This document shows, in pieces, positions 28,401-36,726 of a stretch of DNA of 64,000 nucleotides. The DNA is from JAJDXO01 sp965221855. Lineage in GTDB: Bacteria; Pseudomonadota; Alphaproteobacteria; Rhodospirillales; UBA2165. Within the stretch, counting starts at the first letter, position 1. Every line of letters begins with the position of its first letter. The notes under the pieces were generated by a model, which had not been told where the DNA came from, ran no database searches, and worked only from the letters and a program-made list of their open reading frames with translations. The DNA lies in contig CBDCSV010000009.1 of the NCBI GenBank assembly GCA_965221855.1, positions 1-64,000 on the forward strand, given 5' to 3'. Position numbers and translations under genes: made by a program.

Positions 28401-29229
28401 GTGGGAGGCGTTGTCCAGGAACACCGGACGCGACCACACCCACCTCGCCGTTCCCAAGGAGGATGAGAAGATTCGGTTCCGGGACGTGGTGGCGCAGCCC
28501 CGGAAGATCATCTCGTCGCCCACCTGGTCGGGCCTGGAATCGGAGAAGGTCTGTTACAACGCGGGCTACACCAACGTCCATGAGCTGATTCCGTGGCGGA
28601 CCCTCTCCGGACGGCAGCAGCTCTACCAGGATCATTTGTGGATGCGGGCGTTCGGCGAAGCGCTTTGCGTCTACCGTCCGCCGGTCGATCTCAAGACGGT
28701 CAAACCGATCATCGACGAGAAGCCGAACGGCAACGACCAGTTGGTCTTGAACTTCATCACCCCGCACCAGAAATGGGGCATCCACTCGACCTATACCGAC
28801 AACCTGTTGATGCTGACCCTCAATCGGGGCGGGCCGGTGGTCTGGATTTCAGAGGTCGACGCCCGGAAGGCGGGGATCGAGGACAACGACTGGGTCGAGG
28901 CCTACAACGTCAACGGCGCGTTGACGGCGCGGGCGGTGGTCTCCCAGCGGATGCGGGAGGGCACCATCTTCATGTACCACGCCCAGGAGAAGACCATTAA
29001 CACCCCGGGCGCGGAGACCACGGGCAACCGGGGCGGCATCCACAATTCGGTGACCCGCGCCATCGTCAAGCCCACCCATATGATCGGCGGGTACGCCCAG
29101 CAGTCGTACGGCTTCAACTACTACGGCACCGTCGGGTCCAACCGGGACGAGTTCGTCATCGTCCGCAAAATGGAAAACGTTGATTGGCTCGAGCGCCCGG
29201 CGCCCGATGCCGAGGAGATCGTCCAATGA
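25483..29229 (+). CDS. narG: Respiratory nitrate reductase, alpha subunit NarG
   Basis: A 1248-aa molybdo-bis(MGD) catalytic subunit of the cytoplasm-facing membrane nitrate reductase, reducing nitrate to nitrite with electrons from quinol via NarI and NarH. The N-terminal FS0 cluster ligands are visible as HGANCTGACSW and RGCSRGASYSWY (His plus three Cys). The Asp-containing Mo region QTRTPDAHFYTEARYNG and a long GNRGGIHNSVTRA near the C-terminus match NarG. Length is typical. No Tat signal is present, as expected. AGGAAGGAG precedes ATG 25483, and the stop overlaps the narH start as ATGA. Confidence 0.97.
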   Translation: MSHLLDRLNFFKPANVGKFADGHGVTRRENRDWEDGYRSRWQHDKIVRSTHGANCTGACSWKIYVKGGIVTWETQQTDYPRTRPDLPNHEPRGCSRGASYSWYLYSGNRVKYPLVRSRLIKLWREARAVQTPVAAWASIVENPEKRAAYTKKRGLGGFVRSSWDEVNEIIAAANAYTAKTYGPDRVIGFSPIPAMSMVSYAAGSRYLSLMGGVCMSFYDWYCDLPPASPQTWGEQTDVPESADWYNSGFLMLWGSNVPQTRTPDAHFYTEARYNGTQSVVVSPDYSEASKFADLWLHPKQGTDSALAMAMGHVILREFHIDRQAGYFEDYARQYTDMPMLVRLVEKDGRYVPDRMLRASDFADGLGETANAEWKTVGIDEKSGEPVVPRGSVGFRWDEPGKWNLEEKDAAGRDTRLSLTFIMEEDRDGVVEVGFPYFGNREHDVFKGTDHPDVLYRRLPVKEVALKDGKALAATVFDLFVANYGLDRGLEDQHVATGYEDNVPYTPAWAEAITGVPAEQIISVARAFADNAEKTNGKSMVILGAGLNHWYHMDMNYRGIINLLVMCGCVGQSGGGWSHYVGQEKLRPQTGWLPLAFALDWGRPPRHMNSTSFWYAHTDQWRYETLGVDEIISPTAPEGPWDGALIDYNVRAERMGWLPSAPQLKHNPLDIADEAAKAGKEPKEYVVDALRSGELQMSCEDPDDPANWPRNLFVWRSNLLGSSGKGHEYFLKHLLGTSHGVMNKDLGEQGGAKPNDVTWHDEAPEGKLDLLVTLDFRMSTTCVYSDIVLPTATWYEKNDLNTSDMHPFIHPLTGAVDPVWECRSDWDIYKGIAEKFSEVAPEVLGVEKDVVMVPILHDTPAEMAQAFDVKEWKKGEVDPIPGKTMPQIAVIERDYPNLYKRFTALGPLMTELGNGGKGINWNTAREVENLANLNGVVTEEGPTKGMPRIESDIDATEVILMLAPETNGEVAVKAWEALSRNTGRDHTHLAVPKEDEKIRFRDVVAQPRKIISSPTWSGLESEKVCYNAGYTNVHELIPWRTLSGRQQLYQDHLWMRAFGEALCVYRPPVDLKTVKPIIDEKPNGNDQLVLNFITPHQKWGIHSTYTDNLLMLTLNRGGPVVWISEVDARKAGIEDNDWVEAYNVNGALTARAVVSQRMREGTIFMYHAQEKTINTPGAETTGNRGGIHNSVTRAIVKPTHMIGGYAQQSYGFNYYGTVGSNRDEFVIVRKMENVDWLERPAPDAEEIVQ

Positions 29230-30581
29230 AAATCCGCGCGCAAATCGGAATGGTGCTCAATCTCGACAAGTGCATCGGCTGCCACACCTGTTCGGTGACC
29301 TGCAAGAACGTGTGGACCAATCGCGAAGGCATGGAATACGCCTGGTTCAACAATGTCGAGACCAAGCCCGGCGTCGGTTATCCCAGGGAATGGGAGAACC
29401 AGGACAAGTGGAACGGCGGATGGACCCGCACCGGCGGCGGCAAGATCCACCCCAAGATGGGCAATAAATGGCAGATCCTCGCCAAGATTTTCGGCAATCC
29501 GGACCTGCCCGAGATCGACGACTATTACGAACCGTTCGACTTCGATTACGAGCATCTGCAAACCGCCCCCGAACTGGAAGCGACTCCGACGGCCCGGCCG
29601 CGTTCGGCGATCACCGGCGAACGGATGGAAAAGATCGAATGGGGACCCAACTGGGAGGAGATTCTCGGCGGCGAGTTTTCCAAACGGTCGGCGGACAAGA
29701 ACTTCGACGAGATCGAAAAATCCATCTACGGCGAGTTCGAGAACACCTTCATGATGTATCTGCCGCGGCTGTGCGAGCACTGCCTCAACCCGACCTGTGT
29801 CGCGGCGTGTCCCTCGGGCGCCATCTACAAGCGCGAAGAGGACGGGGTCGTGCTCATCGATCAGGAAAAGTGCCGGGGCTGGCGGATGTGCGTGTCGGGC
29901 TGCCCCTACAAGAAGATTTATTACAACTGGTCGACCGGCAAATCCGAGAAGTGCACCTTCTGCTATCCGCGCATCGAGGCCGGCGAGCCGACGGTGTGTT
30001 CCGAGACCTGCGTCGGCCGTATCCGCTACCTGGGCGTGGTGCTCTATGACGCCGACGGCATCGAAAAGGCGGCGGCGACGGAAAGCGCGGCCGACCTCTA
30101 CGAAGCGCAGTTGGGCATCTTTCTCGACCCCGACGATCCCGAGGTGCGGTCCCGGGCGCGCAAGGACGGTGTGCCCGAGGCCTGGCTGACGGCGGCGAAG
30201 GCCTCGCCGGTCTACAGGATGGCCATGGATTGGAAGGTGGCCTTTCCGCTGCATCCCGAATACCGGACGCTGCCCATGGTCTGGTACGTGCCGCCCCTGT
30301 CGCCCATCCAGTCGGCGGCCAATTCGGGCCTGATTGATCTCGAAAACGAGATTCCCGACGTCCGCTCGCTGCGCATTCCGGTGAAGTATCTCGCCAACCT
30401 GCTGACCGCCGGCGAGGAGGAGCCGGTCGTCCTTGCCCTGGAACGTATGCTGGCCATGCGGGCCTATATGCGGACCAAGAAAATCAGAGGCGAGCCGGAT
30501 ATTTCGATGGCGGAGCGGGTCCACATGACGCCTCAACAGATCGAAGACATGTACCACATAATGGCCATCGCGAATTACTAG
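29226..30581 (+). CDS. narH: Nitrate reductase beta subunit NarH, truncated by an in-frame amber codon
   Basis: The iron-sulfur subunit passing electrons from NarI haem to NarG. All cluster regions are present: CIGCHTCSVTCKN near residue 16, CEHCLNPTCVAACPSGAIY near residue 184, the [3Fe-4S] region with Trp (CRGWRMCVSGCPYKK) and CTFCYPR...CSETCVGR. Translation would stop after 451 residues at TAG 30579-30581. The same frame continues without another stop to TGA 30762-30764, giving 512 codons, the usual NarH length. Codon 452 is normally Glu (NYEDRFVIP), so GAG to TAG explains it. All cluster ligands are upstream of the stop, but the NarG/NarI-contacting tail is lost. ATG 29226 overlaps the narG stop. 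Confidence 0.93.
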   Translation: MKIRAQIGMVLNLDKCIGCHTCSVTCKNVWTNREGMEYAWFNNVETKPGVGYPREWENQDKWNGGWTRTGGGKIHPKMGNKWQILAKIFGNPDLPEIDDYYEPFDFDYEHLQTAPELEATPTARPRSAITGERMEKIEWGPNWEEILGGEFSKRSADKNFDEIEKSIYGEFENTFMMYLPRLCEHCLNPTCVAACPSGAIYKREEDGVVLIDQEKCRGWRMCVSGCPYKKIYYNWSTGKSEKCTFCYPRIEAGEPTVCSETCVGRIRYLGVVLYDADGIEKAAATESAADLYEAQLGIFLDPDDPEVRSRARKDGVPEAWLTAAKASPVYRMAMDWKVAFPLHPEYRTLPMVWYVPPLSPIQSAANSGLIDLENEIPDVRSLRIPVKYLANLLTAGEEEPVVLALERMLAMRAYMRTKKIRGEPDISMAERVHMTPQQIEDMYHIMAIANY

Positions 30582-30764
30582 GACCGCTTCGTCATTCCGA
30601 CCTCGCACCGCGAGGTCACCGAGGATGCGTACGATTTGCGCGGCGGCTGCGGGTTCAGTTTCGGCAACGGCTGCTCCGGCGGCACCAGCACCGCGAACCT
30701 GTTCGGCAACTCGGGCAAGCGGCATATGACCCCGATCGATGCCCTGGAAAAGGAGCGCGGATGA
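30582..30764 (+). pseudogene. narH: Detached C-terminal 60 codons of narH, in frame after the amber codon
   Basis: Reading in the narH frame gives DRFVIPTSHREVTEDAYDLR, then GGCGFSFGNGCSGGTS and a tail ending KERG with TGA at 30762-30764, which overlaps the narJ start. This is the conserved NarH C-terminus with no frameshift. Without stop-codon readthrough or a sequencing error at 30579, it is not translated as part of NarH. Confidence 0.85.
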
Positions 30765-31456
30765 TGAGCCGGATCTACAAGGTGCTGTCGGCGCTTCTCA
30801 GCTATCCGACCGCGGAAATCGTGGACGCCGCGCCGGCCATGCGGGCCGCCGTAAGGGATGCCGCCGAACTGCCGTCCTACGGCCGTACGGCGCTGTTGTC
30901 CTTCATCGATGAATTGGCCGCCGGCGATCTGATCGACATGCAGGAACGCTACGTGATGCTGTTCGACCGCACCCGGTCCCTGTCCTTGCACCTGTTCGAG
31001 CACGTTTGGGGGGAAAGCCGGGACCGCGGGCAGGCGATGGTCGACCTGGGCCTGCTGTACGAGCGGCACGGCCTCGAGCTGTCGGCCAGGGAACTCCCCG
31101 ACTACCTGCCCCTGTTCCTCGAATTCCTGTCGACCCTGCCGGCGGTCGAGGCGCGCGCGCTGTTGACCGAACCGGTGGACGTTCTCGCCACCCTCCATCA
31201 GCGGCACCGAAAGCGCGGCACCGTCTATGCGCCCGTGTTCGGGGTGCTGGAGCAGCTTGCCGCGGCGGAGCCCAACGAACTGGTGGTCGCGGAGCTGCTG
31301 TCGCAGCCCGAGGACGACCCCGATGACCTCGAGGCGCTCGACGAAATCTGGGAAGAGGAAGCCGTCCAGTTCGGCCCCGATTCGGCCGGGCAGGGTATGG
31401 AGAGCCGCGGTCCGGCGTGCGGCGGAGGACTTCCGGGCGGCAACCCGGTCAACTGA
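30761..31456 (+). CDS. narJ: Nitrate reductase assembly chaperone NarJ
   Basis: A 231-aa TorD/NarJ-family cytoplasmic chaperone that holds apo-NarG until Mo-cofactor insertion. Hallmarks are the opening YKVLSALLSYPTAE, the LFEHVWGESRDRGQAMVDLG motif near residue 75 and the PDYLPLFLEFLS helix. The C-terminal third is strongly acidic, as is common. Two adjacent in-frame ATGs exist (30761 and 30764). The first overlaps the stop of the original narH frame (ATGATG), so NarJ translation was coupled to full-length NarH; the amber codon in narH may therefore reduce NarJ. Confidence 0.93.
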   Translation: MMSRIYKVLSALLSYPTAEIVDAAPAMRAAVRDAAELPSYGRTALLSFIDELAAGDLIDMQERYVMLFDRTRSLSLHLFEHVWGESRDRGQAMVDLGLLYERHGLELSARELPDYLPLFLEFLSTLPAVEARALLTEPVDVLATLHQRHRKRGTVYAPVFGVLEQLAAAEPNELVVAELLSQPEDDPDDLEALDEIWEEEAVQFGPDSAGQGMESRGPACGGGLPGGNPVN

Positions 31457-31467
31457 GGAGACGGCGA

Positions 31468-32163
31468 ATGGAAAATTTCCTTAATACACTCGCTTTCGGG
31501 ATCTACCCCTATATCGCTCTCGCGGTGCTCATCCTCGGCTCCATCATTCGTTACGACCGTGAGCCCTACACCTGGCGGTCCGGATCGAGCCAGCTTCTTC
31601 GCCGCCGCCAGCTGATTTGGGGGTCGGTGCTCTTCCACCTCGGTATCCTGGTGGTATTCTTCGGTCACCTCATCGGACTCCTGACCCCGATAGAGGTCTT
31701 TGACGCGCTTGGCGTATCCCACGGCGCCAAGCAGATACTGGCGATCGTCCTGGGCGGTATTGCCGGGCTCGCGGCGCTGATCGGCGCGACCATGCTCATC
31801 CACCGGCGCCTGTTCGATGCCCGGATCCGTTCCACCTCGACATTCGGCGATCATGCGGTGATCATCCTGCTATGGGTGCAGTTGGCGCTCGGCCTTGCGA
31901 CCATCCCGCTTTCCATGGGCCACCTGGACGGCGGCGAGATGCTCAAGTTCATGGCCTGGGCGCAGGGCATCTTCACCTTCAACCCCGGGGCGGCCGATCT
32001 GGTTGCCGGGGCGCATCCCATCTTCAAGCTTCACCTGTTGCTCGGATTGACCATCTTCCTGATCTTCCCGTTTACCCGGCTGGTGCACATGTTCAGCGCG
32101 CCGGTACGTTACATTTGGCGGCCCGGGTATCAGATTGTCCGAACGCGCTCCGCCGCGCGGTAG
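31468..32163 (+). CDS. narI: Respiratory nitrate reductase gamma subunit NarI (cytochrome b)
   Basis: A 231-aa membrane subunit that oxidises quinol and carries two b haems. Five hydrophobic segments are visible. Haem-ligand histidines are expected in FHLGILVVFFGHLIGL near residue 60 and in HLLLGLTIFLIFPFTRLVHM near residue 190. ATG 31468 is preceded by GAGGAG. It starts 11 bases after narJ and closes the narK1K2GHJI operon. Length matches NarI of other proteobacteria. Confidence 0.95.
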   Translation: MENFLNTLAFGIYPYIALAVLILGSIIRYDREPYTWRSGSSQLLRRRQLIWGSVLFHLGILVVFFGHLIGLLTPIEVFDALGVSHGAKQILAIVLGGIAGLAALIGATMLIHRRLFDARIRSTSTFGDHAVIILLWVQLALGLATIPLSMGHLDGGEMLKFMAWAQGIFTFNPGAADLVAGAHPIFKLHLLLGLTIFLIFPFTRLVHMFSAPVRYIWRPGYQIVRTRSAAR

Positions 32164-32290
32164 CGGTCTCCCGCGGATCGGCCGGCTTCACTTTCCCGGG
32201 CGGTTCTGTGATCCTGAGCTTCGGCGGTTGCCGGCCCGGCCGGGCCCGGCTGGGTTTGGCCGCTTGAATGGAGCCAAGTCACGGGAAGAT

Positions 32291-33532
32291 ATGGCGAATC
32301 CGCGTTCATTCCTTCTGAATCTATTTCATCGAGCCGTCGAGGTTGCCCAGCCTGCCGCCTGCGTGCCCGCCAATCTGCCCGAACCGCCGGCCGGCCGGAC
32401 ATATGTCGTCGGGGCAGGGAAGGCATCCGCCGCCATGGCGCGGGCGGTGGAACGGAACTGGTCCGGCGCGATATCGGGCCTGGTCGTGACGCGGTATGGC
32501 TTCGAGGCCGACTGCGAGCAAATCGAAATCGCCTGCGCCTCTCATCCGGTCCCGGATCGGGCGGGCCTGGCCGCAGCCGGGCGGATCGTCGAAATCGCCG
32601 GACAGGCAGGGCCGGACGATCTGCTTCTGGTGCTGATATCGGGCGGCGGGTCCGCCCTGCTGACCCTGCCGGCGGACGGCCTCACATTGGAGGACAAACA
32701 GGCCGTCAATGGGGCGCTGCTGAATTCCGGGGCACCCATCGAGGCCATGAACTGCATCCGGAAGCATCTGTCGAAGATCAAGGGCGGGCGGCTTGCCGCC
32801 GCGTCCGGCGGCGCGCCGGTTCATACCATGGTGATATCGGATGTGGTCGGCGACGACCTCTCGACCATCGCCTCGGGACCCACGGTGCCTGATCCCACCA
32901 CCTACGCCGACGCCCGTGCGTATGTCGAGCGCTACCATATCGAACTGCCGGCGGCATCGATCAGGATTCTCGAAGACGAAGCGGACGAGACGCCCAAGCC
33001 GGGCGATCCGGTATTCGATCATGCCGAGACGACGATTATTGCCGCGCCGTCCGCTTCCATCGAGGCGGCCGCGGCGTCGGCGAGGGCCGCCGGATACAAC
33101 GTGATTTCCCTCGGTGACCGGATCGAGGGCGAGGCGCGCGAGGTCGGCCGGGAACACGCGCAAATGGCCCTGAAGGCGGAAGCCGGCACGGTCATATTGT
33201 CGGGGGGTGAATTGACCGTAACCCTGGACAAACGGGGCCGCGGCGGCCCCAACGCCGAATATGCTCTTGCCTTGGCGGAAGCGCTTGGCGGGGAGCGGCC
33301 GGTCTATGCGCTGGCGGCGGATACCGACGGCATCGACGGCAGCGAAGACAATGCGGGCGCCCTCGTCGACCCGGATACCCTGGTCCGGGCCGGGCGAATG
33401 GGCATGAACCCCGCCCGGTATCTTCGGGATCACAATTCGTACGATTTTTTCGCCGGGCTCGACGATCTGGTCATGACCGGGCCCACCCGGACCAACGTCA
33501 ATGATTTCCGCGCCATTCTGGTGACCGGTTAG
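32291..33532 (+). CDS. Glycerate 2-kinase / MOFRL-family protein
   Basis: A 413-aa cytoplasmic kinase of the GckA/TtuD family, phosphorylating D-glycerate to 2-phosphoglycerate. Older annotations call it hydroxypyruvate reductase. The N-terminal AGKASAAMARAVE, the glycine-rich LLVLISGGGSALLTLP near residue 120 and the C-terminal MOFRL region with ELTVTLDKRGRGGPNAEYAL and ALAADTDGIDGSEDNAGA are clear. ATG 32291 is chosen because longer in-frame starts lie in sequence without family similarity. It lies 127 bases after narI, with its own presumptive promoter in the gap, and converges with the DJ-1/PfpI gene. Confidence 0.87.
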   Translation: MANPRSFLLNLFHRAVEVAQPAACVPANLPEPPAGRTYVVGAGKASAAMARAVERNWSGAISGLVVTRYGFEADCEQIEIACASHPVPDRAGLAAAGRIVEIAGQAGPDDLLLVLISGGGSALLTLPADGLTLEDKQAVNGALLNSGAPIEAMNCIRKHLSKIKGGRLAAASGGAPVHTMVISDVVGDDLSTIASGPTVPDPTTYADARAYVERYHIELPAASIRILEDEADETPKPGDPVFDHAETTIIAAPSASIEAAAASARAAGYNVISLGDRIEGEAREVGREHAQMALKAEAGTVILSGGELTVTLDKRGRGGPNAEYALALAEALGGERPVYALAADTDGIDGSEDNAGALVDPDTLVRAGRMGMNPARYLRDHNSYDFFAGLDDLVMTGPTRTNVNDFRAILVTG

Positions 33533-33585
33533 GAATGGCGCCGAACCAGGCCTGTACGCCCGCTTCGCCGTATGCGCGCCGGGGG

Positions 33586-34284
33586 TTACAGTTTCAACCG
33601 TTCCCGGGCGATGCGTTCGGCCGCCTGGCGGCGTTTTTCGACAACTTCGGACATCAGCCCGGTGACCGCGTCGACGGTCTCCGCCGGCGCGGTGTCCGGG
33701 TGACCGCCGTCGAACGGGGGCGCCGGGTCGTATTCCAGGAACAACTGGATGCGCCGGGCGGTATCCTCGCCCAGCAGCCGGGAAGCCAGCACCAACCCGA
33801 AATCGATGCCCGACGTCACACCGCCGCCGGAGATGAACTTTCCGTCCTCGACGACACGCTCGTTTACCGGCGTCGCGCCCATGAGTTCCAGCAGGTGAAT
33901 TGAACTCCAATGACAGGTCGCGCGCTTGCCGACGAGCAGCCCCGCCGCGGCAAGCACCAGGGAGCCGGTGCACACCGCCGTGATGTATTGGGCGTCGGCG
34001 GCCGCGCCCCGGAGGAAATCGAGCAGCGGCTCATCGTCCATCGCATCCAGGACGCCGGGGCCGCCGGGGACGAAGAGCACATCCGGCCGGCCGTAATCGG
34101 CGAACGCCGCACTCGGCGTCAGGATCAGGCCGCCCTGCGCCTCGACGGGCTCCAAACGGTGCCACAGCAGATCGATCCGGGTGCGAGGATGGGAGTTCAG
34201 CACCTCGTAGGGGCCGGTGAGGTCGAGCTGGGTCAACTTCGGGAACAGCACCATGCCGATGCGAATGGGGGATTGTCCGTTCAT
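33586..34284 (-). CDS. DJ-1/PfpI family protein (isonitrile hydratase-like)
   Basis: A 232-aa protein of the DJ-1/PfpI glutamine-amidotransferase-like superfamily, nearest in layout to isonitrile hydratase and ThiJ/PfpI regulators without an AraC domain. The nucleophile elbow is AVCTGSLVLAAAGLL near residue 105 (Cys), with the partner acid in LFPKLTQLDLTGPYEV. The C-terminal segment TARRIQLFLEYDPAPPFDGG is typical of isonitrile-hydratase-like members. It is followed in the same direction by nothing else and preceded, six bases upstream, by the cupin gene, so the two are probably co-transcribed. Confidence 0.8.
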   Translation of the reverse strand: MNGQSPIRIGMVLFPKLTQLDLTGPYEVLNSHPRTRIDLLWHRLEPVEAQGGLILTPSAAFADYGRPDVLFVPGGPGVLDAMDDEPLLDFLRGAAADAQYITAVCTGSLVLAAAGLLVGKRATCHWSSIHLLELMGATPVNERVVEDGKFISGGGVTSGIDFGLVLASRLLGEDTARRIQLFLEYDPAPPFDGGHPDTAPAETVDAVTGLMSEVVEKRRQAAERIARERLKL

Positions 34285-34290
34285 CGCCGG

Positions 34291-34755
34291 CTACCCCAGG
34301 ACCGTGCCCTTGCTCTCGCTATCCATCATGATGGTGTCGTGGGACGCGGAGAGGGCCTTGGTGAATTCCGGATCGGCCTTTTGCTCGGGCGTCAGATCCT
34401 CGACCGCCTGGAACAACGCCTCCATGCCGCCCGGCGAGAAGACCATCAGCATCTTCATCCCGCCCTCGGATTCGATCTGGTGGGGGACGCCCGGCGGCAC
34501 GTGGACGCAGGCGCCTCGTTCGGCGGTGAAGGATTTTTCTCCGACGGTCACCTCGGCCGAACCTTCGATGATGTAAAAAGTTTGGGAGCGCGTGTCGTGC
34601 TTGTGCATGCGGGAGACGAATCCCGGCTGACAGGTCTCTTCGATGAGCTCGAACGACCCGCCCGTATCGCCGGCGCCGACCATGATGTTGAGCCGATTGG
34701 CGCCGGCGGCGATCAGGTTGCCGCCTTCCGGTTCCACCAAACGCAGTTTCTGCAT
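34291..34755 (-). CDS. Cupin-domain protein
   Basis: A 154-aa single-domain cupin. Metal-binding cupin motif 1 is partly visible as SRMHKHDTRSQTFYIIEG (two His, Glu replaced in part), and motif 2 as CVHVPPGVPHQIES. A longer reading frame extends upstream to 35865 but lies antisense to the ThDP-enzyme gene, so ATG 34755 is used. It sits at the head of a two-gene unit with the DJ-1/PfpI gene and is divergent from the ThDP enzyme at 34891. A small-molecule dioxygenase, isomerase or sensor role is possible. Confidence 0.78.
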   Translation of the reverse strand: MQKLRLVEPEGGNLIAAGANRLNIMVGAGDTGGSFELIEETCQPGFVSRMHKHDTRSQTFYIIEGSAEVTVGEKSFTAERGACVHVPPGVPHQIESEGGMKMLMVFSPGGMEALFQAVEDLTPEQKADPEFTKALSASHDTIMMDSESKGTVLG

Positions 34756-34890
34756 GTCGTCCGCTCCCGCTGCTTGTCCTAACCGTGGACCACTATAGCG
34801 GGGCAAACGGGCCGGAGAAACGAGCGGGTCTTGGTGCACGCAATGTTCCCTGTCATGATCCGACGCAGGAAGCGGGGGGCACGGGGGGAA

Positions 34891-36525
34891 ATGTCCAACA
34901 GTGAAACACTGACCGCCGCGCGCGCGATCGTCGCGTGCCTGCGCCGGCACGGCGTCGAGACGGTGTTCGGACTGCCGGGCGTGCAGATGGACGAGCTGTT
35001 CAACGCCTTTTATCACGCCCGCGATCACATCCGGCTGATCAATCCCCGGCACGAGCAGGCCTGCGCCTATATGGCGTCCGGCTACGCCCAGACCACGGGC
35101 AGGCTGGGTGTCTGCACCGTGGTGCCCGGGCCGGGCCTGCTGAACGCCGGCGCGGCGCTCGCCACGGCCTTCGGATGCAACACGCCGGTGCTGTGCGTCA
35201 CCGGCCAAATCCCGAGCCGGTTTATCGGCAAGGGCTACGGCATCCTGCACGAAGTGGCCGATCAGATGGAGGCGCTCGGGTCCGTGACCAAGGAGCAGCT
35301 TCCGATCACCGACCCGGCGGACGTGCCGGACGTCATCTCGGACGCCATTGGAACCGCGCTGTCGGGCCGCCGGGGACCGGTCGTCGTGGAGGTGGCGCCC
35401 GACGTGCTGGCCGCCGAAGGCGAGGTGGACTTCGACGAGTTCGATGTGGCGATTGCCGAGGCGGTATTGGACGATGAATCCGTGGCGGCCGCGGCATCGC
35501 TGCTCGCCGCGGCCAAGCGGCCGGCCATCTATGCGGGCGGCGGCGCGTTCGGCGCGGCGCGGGAGGTCCGGACACTCGCCGAACGGCTCGATGCGCCGGT
35601 GATCATGACCCAGAACGGGATCGGGGTGTTGGATTCCCGGCACGAACTCGCCCACACCCTGATCTCGGGCCACGAAATCTGGCCGGAGGTCGATGTCGTG
35701 CTGGCTGTCGGCACACGGCTCATGCAGCCGTTGTTCGACTGGGGTTACGACGACGGCCTGAAACTCATCCGGGTCGACGTCGATCCCCGCCAGTCGGCCG
35801 AGCCGTGGACCGCGGACGTTCATTTGGCGGCCGACGCCAAGGATGTCCTGGCGCGGCTCGATCACGCCCTGGCCGGCGAAGTTTCATCCGCGTGGAACGG
35901 GGATGATCTTGCCCGGTACAAGGCCGAGGCCGAGGCGGCGATGGCCGACAGGATGTCCGGCCAGCACGCGCTGACCACCGCCATCCGGGCCGGCCTGCCG
36001 GACGATGCCTTCGTCGCCTTCGACATCACCCAGGTCGGCTATCACGCATGGTGGGGGTTTCCGGTGCACGAGCCGGGCACCGTCATCCGCCAGGGGTACC
36101 AAGGCAATCTCGGCTATGCGTTTCCAACCGCGCTCGGCGCCAAGGTGGCGCACCCCGGCCGGCCGGTGGTCTGCGTCACCGGCGACGGCGGATTCATGTT
36201 CAATATTCAGGAGATGGCGACCGCGGTCCAGAACGGGATCAACGTGATTGTCGTGGTGCTGACCGACGGCGGCTACGGCAGCGTCCGCCGCTACCAGAAA
36301 CTCAACTACGATGAAGCCTACATCGCGTGCGACTTGGAAAACCCCGATTTCGTCGAGTTGGCGGCGGTCTTCGGCATGGAGGCCATGCGGGCCGAGGGGC
36401 CGGCCGGCCTCGCCGCCGCGCTTCGGGAGGCCGTCAACTGCTCGGCCCCGGTGCTGATCGACGTTCCGGTGGGCGAATTCGATCCCTGGCAGGCATTTTT
36501 CCCAAGGAAGAGGGTGCGGGGATAA
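34891..36525 (+). CDS. ThDP-dependent acetolactate synthase-like enzyme / 2-oxoacid decarboxylase
   Basis: A 544-aa ThDP enzyme with the three-domain POX layout: N-terminal pyrimidine-binding domain with the catalytic Glu in INPRHEQACAYMASGYAQ near residue 50, a central domain, and a C-terminal PP-binding domain with the GDGGFMFN motif and a following Asn-Gly-Ile-Asn segment. ATG 34891 has GGGGGGA upstream. An in-frame GTG at 34831 is less likely. No small ilvN subunit follows, so biosynthetic acetolactate synthase is doubtful. Decarboxylases such as benzoylformate, 5-guanidino-2-oxopentanoate or sulfopyruvate types are alternatives. Confidence 0.8.
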   Translation: MSNSETLTAARAIVACLRRHGVETVFGLPGVQMDELFNAFYHARDHIRLINPRHEQACAYMASGYAQTTGRLGVCTVVPGPGLLNAGAALATAFGCNTPVLCVTGQIPSRFIGKGYGILHEVADQMEALGSVTKEQLPITDPADVPDVISDAIGTALSGRRGPVVVEVAPDVLAAEGEVDFDEFDVAIAEAVLDDESVAAAASLLAAAKRPAIYAGGGAFGAAREVRTLAERLDAPVIMTQNGIGVLDSRHELAHTLISGHEIWPEVDVVLAVGTRLMQPLFDWGYDDGLKLIRVDVDPRQSAEPWTADVHLAADAKDVLARLDHALAGEVSSAWNGDDLARYKAEAEAAMADRMSGQHALTTAIRAGLPDDAFVAFDITQVGYHAWWGFPVHEPGTVIRQGYQGNLGYAFPTALGAKVAHPGRPVVCVTGDGGFMFNIQEMATAVQNGINVIVVVLTDGGYGSVRRYQKLNYDEAYIACDLENPDFVELAAVFGMEAMRAEGPAGLAAALREAVNCSAPVLIDVPVGEFDPWQAFFPRKRVRG

Positions 36526-36726
36526 GAGAACGGCACGATAAGCGGATCCGTTTCGGACGGCAGTCACTGCACTCAATCTAGAAGCGCCAATTTCGGGCAA
36601 TCAGTTGATTGTCGGCCTCGGGGTTTGAATTGCCGCGGCATTCGCGTGATAAACGACACCTGTGGTCAAGACGGCCGCCATGCCGGAGCGGTCAGCGAAA
36701 GCGTGAAAATCGGGCGAAGGACTATC

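Noticed and set aside
25963..28785. A 940-codon open frame antisense to narG
   Set aside because: It mirrors the codon structure of narG in a GC-rich genome, has no ribosome-binding site or recognisable domain, and narG is certain.
30579..30581. Pyrrolysine or programmed readthrough at the narH TAG
   Set aside because: No known pyrrolysine use in NarH or in this group of bacteria, and the position is Glu in the family; simple mutation or base error is more likely.
34756..35865. Extended N-terminus for the cupin gene up to 35865 on the minus strand
   Set aside because: The extension runs antisense to the clear ThDP-enzyme gene and has no similarity; the cupin domain starts at 34755.
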